Under the pieces are notes generated by a model. It worked only from the letters and a program-made list of their open reading frames with translations, made no database searches and had not been told where the DNA came from. Positions 63,491 to 64,000 of a stretch of 64,000 bases of DNA are shown here, in pieces. How positions within the stretch are numbered: position 1 is the stretch's first letter; each line of letters starts with the position of its first letter. Position numbers and translations under genes: made by a program. This DNA is from Lewinellaceae bacterium (GTDB lineage Bacteria; Bacteroidota; Bacteroidia; Chitinophagales; Saprospiraceae): the NCBI GenBank assembly GCA_020636095.1, contig JACJYN010000008.1, positions 62,001 through 126,000 on the forward strand, given 5' to 3'.

Positions 63491-63595
63491 GGTGGTGTAC
63501 GGTGTACGCGGAGGGGCTGTAATGGGGTGGTGTACGGTGTACGCGGCGGGGCTGTAATAGGGCGGTGTACGGTGTACGTGGCGGGGCCGTAATGG
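63491..63595. repeat. Three tandem 35-bp repeats after ilvN
   Basis: Units start at 63491, 63526 and 63561, each beginning GGTGGTGTACGGTGTACGCG or a one- to three-base variant and ending CTGTAATGG or similar. A five-base fourth copy follows. The GTGTACGGTGTAC core is itself repetitive. No gene lies within. Confidence 0.85.
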
Positions 63596-63625
63596 GGTGG
63601 TTAGGAATTCATACATGTAGGAATA

Positions 63626-63801
63626 ATGGAAATATTTGACCCTGAAAAACCTTATGACCTCGACAAACGAATTATTGGCTGGAATTGTGCATCGATGCCA
63701 AATGGAACCTGAAAAAAAAAGTAGAACCATTACTGAAAGAAGCGAACGAGATTACAGCAATCATTGTATATCTCATTAAGAAAGCGAAAGGAAGGCTCTG
63801 A
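63626..63801 (+). pseudogene. Remnant of a small four-helix bundle (23S rRNA intervening-type) protein
   Basis: An ATG at 63626 reads MEIFDPEKPYDLDKRIIGWN and stops 28 codons later. Another frame carries KKKVEPLLKEANEITAIIVY then LIKKAKGRL to a stop at 63801. The second part closely resembles the C-terminal helix of four-helix bundle proteins, but the N-terminal helices are missing. It is short and frame-broken, so decayed. Confidence 0.35.
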
Positions 63802-63872
63802 GGAAGTGGGAAGTGGGTTGCCAAACTTCCGATTCCCCACTTCCCACTTCCGATTTCCCACTTCCCACTTCC
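63802..63872. terminator. Bidirectional GGAAGTGGG hairpin before ung
   Basis: GGAAGTGGGAAGTGGG (63802-63817) pairs perfectly with CCCACTTCCCACTTCC at 63836-63851, and a second exact copy of that arm lies at 63857-63872, ending at the ung stop codon. It can fold in two alternative ways and sits between convergent reading directions. Confidence 0.65.
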
Positions 63873-64000
63873 CTACAATCTCCAATCCACCGGCTCCTTC
63901 CCTTGTTGTTTCAGGTACTCGTTCGCCCTGGAGAAATGGCGGGAACCGAAGAAAGCGCCGCCGGCCAGGGGCGAGGGATGGGCTGCTTCCAAAACGAGGT
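63873..64000 (-). CDS. ung: Uracil-DNA glycosylase, C-terminal fragment (cut by window)
   Basis: Only the last 41 residues are inside the window, ending in VDWRL. The stretch LVLEAAHPSPLAGGAFFGSR contains the conserved HPSPL catalytic loop, and HFSRANEYLKQQGKEP is the family C-terminus. The enzyme removes uracil from DNA. The rest lies past base 64000. Confidence 0.93.
   Translation of the reverse strand, partial: LVLEAAHPSPLAGGAFFGSRHFSRANEYLKQQGKEPVDWRL

Overview
The window comes from a Bacteroidota chromosome, most likely a member of the Saprospiria (Lewinella/Haliscomenobacter-like). The evidence is a SusC/SusD pair, type IX secretion sorting tails of both type A (near 15200-15469 and 55820-56080) and type B (near 16841-17110), futalosine-pathway menaquinone genes, lipoprotein signals of the S-C or A-C type, promoters resembling the Bacteroidota TTTG-N19-TAnnTTTG pattern, and almost no Shine-Dalgarno sequences. 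No rRNA, tRNA, integrase, transposase or CRISPR array was found. The species is not identified.

Layout. 1-12.5 kb is a glycan-utilisation locus on the minus strand: a membrane-anchored propeller/LuxR-type regulator, SusC, SusD, a tandem LamG surface lipoprotein and a GH144-like glycosidase that runs off the left edge. This suggests uptake of a soluble glucan, possibly beta-1,2-glucan. 13-21 kb holds secreted proteins (a multicopper oxidase with a T9SS tail, a C1B cysteine peptidase, a giant PKD-like protein with a T9SS type B tail) and a family III CoA-transferase. 22-28.5 kb has the NAD(P)HX repair enzyme, a DUF1624-like membrane protein whose start is broken, and a propeller-amidohydrolase.

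28.6-41 kb is the most unusual part. One minus-strand gene series encodes a CHAT protease-like protein with a degenerate P-loop domain, a MoxR AAA+ ATPase, a vWA (CoxE-like) protein, a caspase-fold protein that has lost its catalytic Cys, and a 1563-residue protein combining a degraded SGNH-like domain, an EAD-like helical region, two FISUMP domains and another degenerate P-loop region. This resembles the vWA-MoxR-associated conflict systems, but the architecture is unfamiliar to me. Two tandem paralogous small membrane proteins follow it.

42-64 kb is mainly housekeeping: a second amidohydrolase; mqnE, a histidine phosphatase and mqnA; msrA; the three-subunit proton-translocating transhydrogenase (pntB reads as frameshifted); small envelope proteins; an SPFH protein; rimO; a T9SS-tailed protein; a secreted propeller; and ilvD-ilvB-ilvN behind a leader peptide and attenuator. 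The C-terminus of ung lies at the right edge.

Two features run through the whole window. First, many intergenic gaps hold simple-vocabulary repeats built from words such as TTCGGAATTCGG, GCGAACTGCGAAC or GGGAAGTGGGAA. They often form perfect hairpins, and some extend into coding sequence (the linkers of the 1563-residue protein and the RimO tail). Second, several genes are interrupted by single-base indels (near 23.84, 49.89, 49.96 and 50.57 kb, perhaps 55.6 kb), which points to residual assembly indels or, less likely, slippage.
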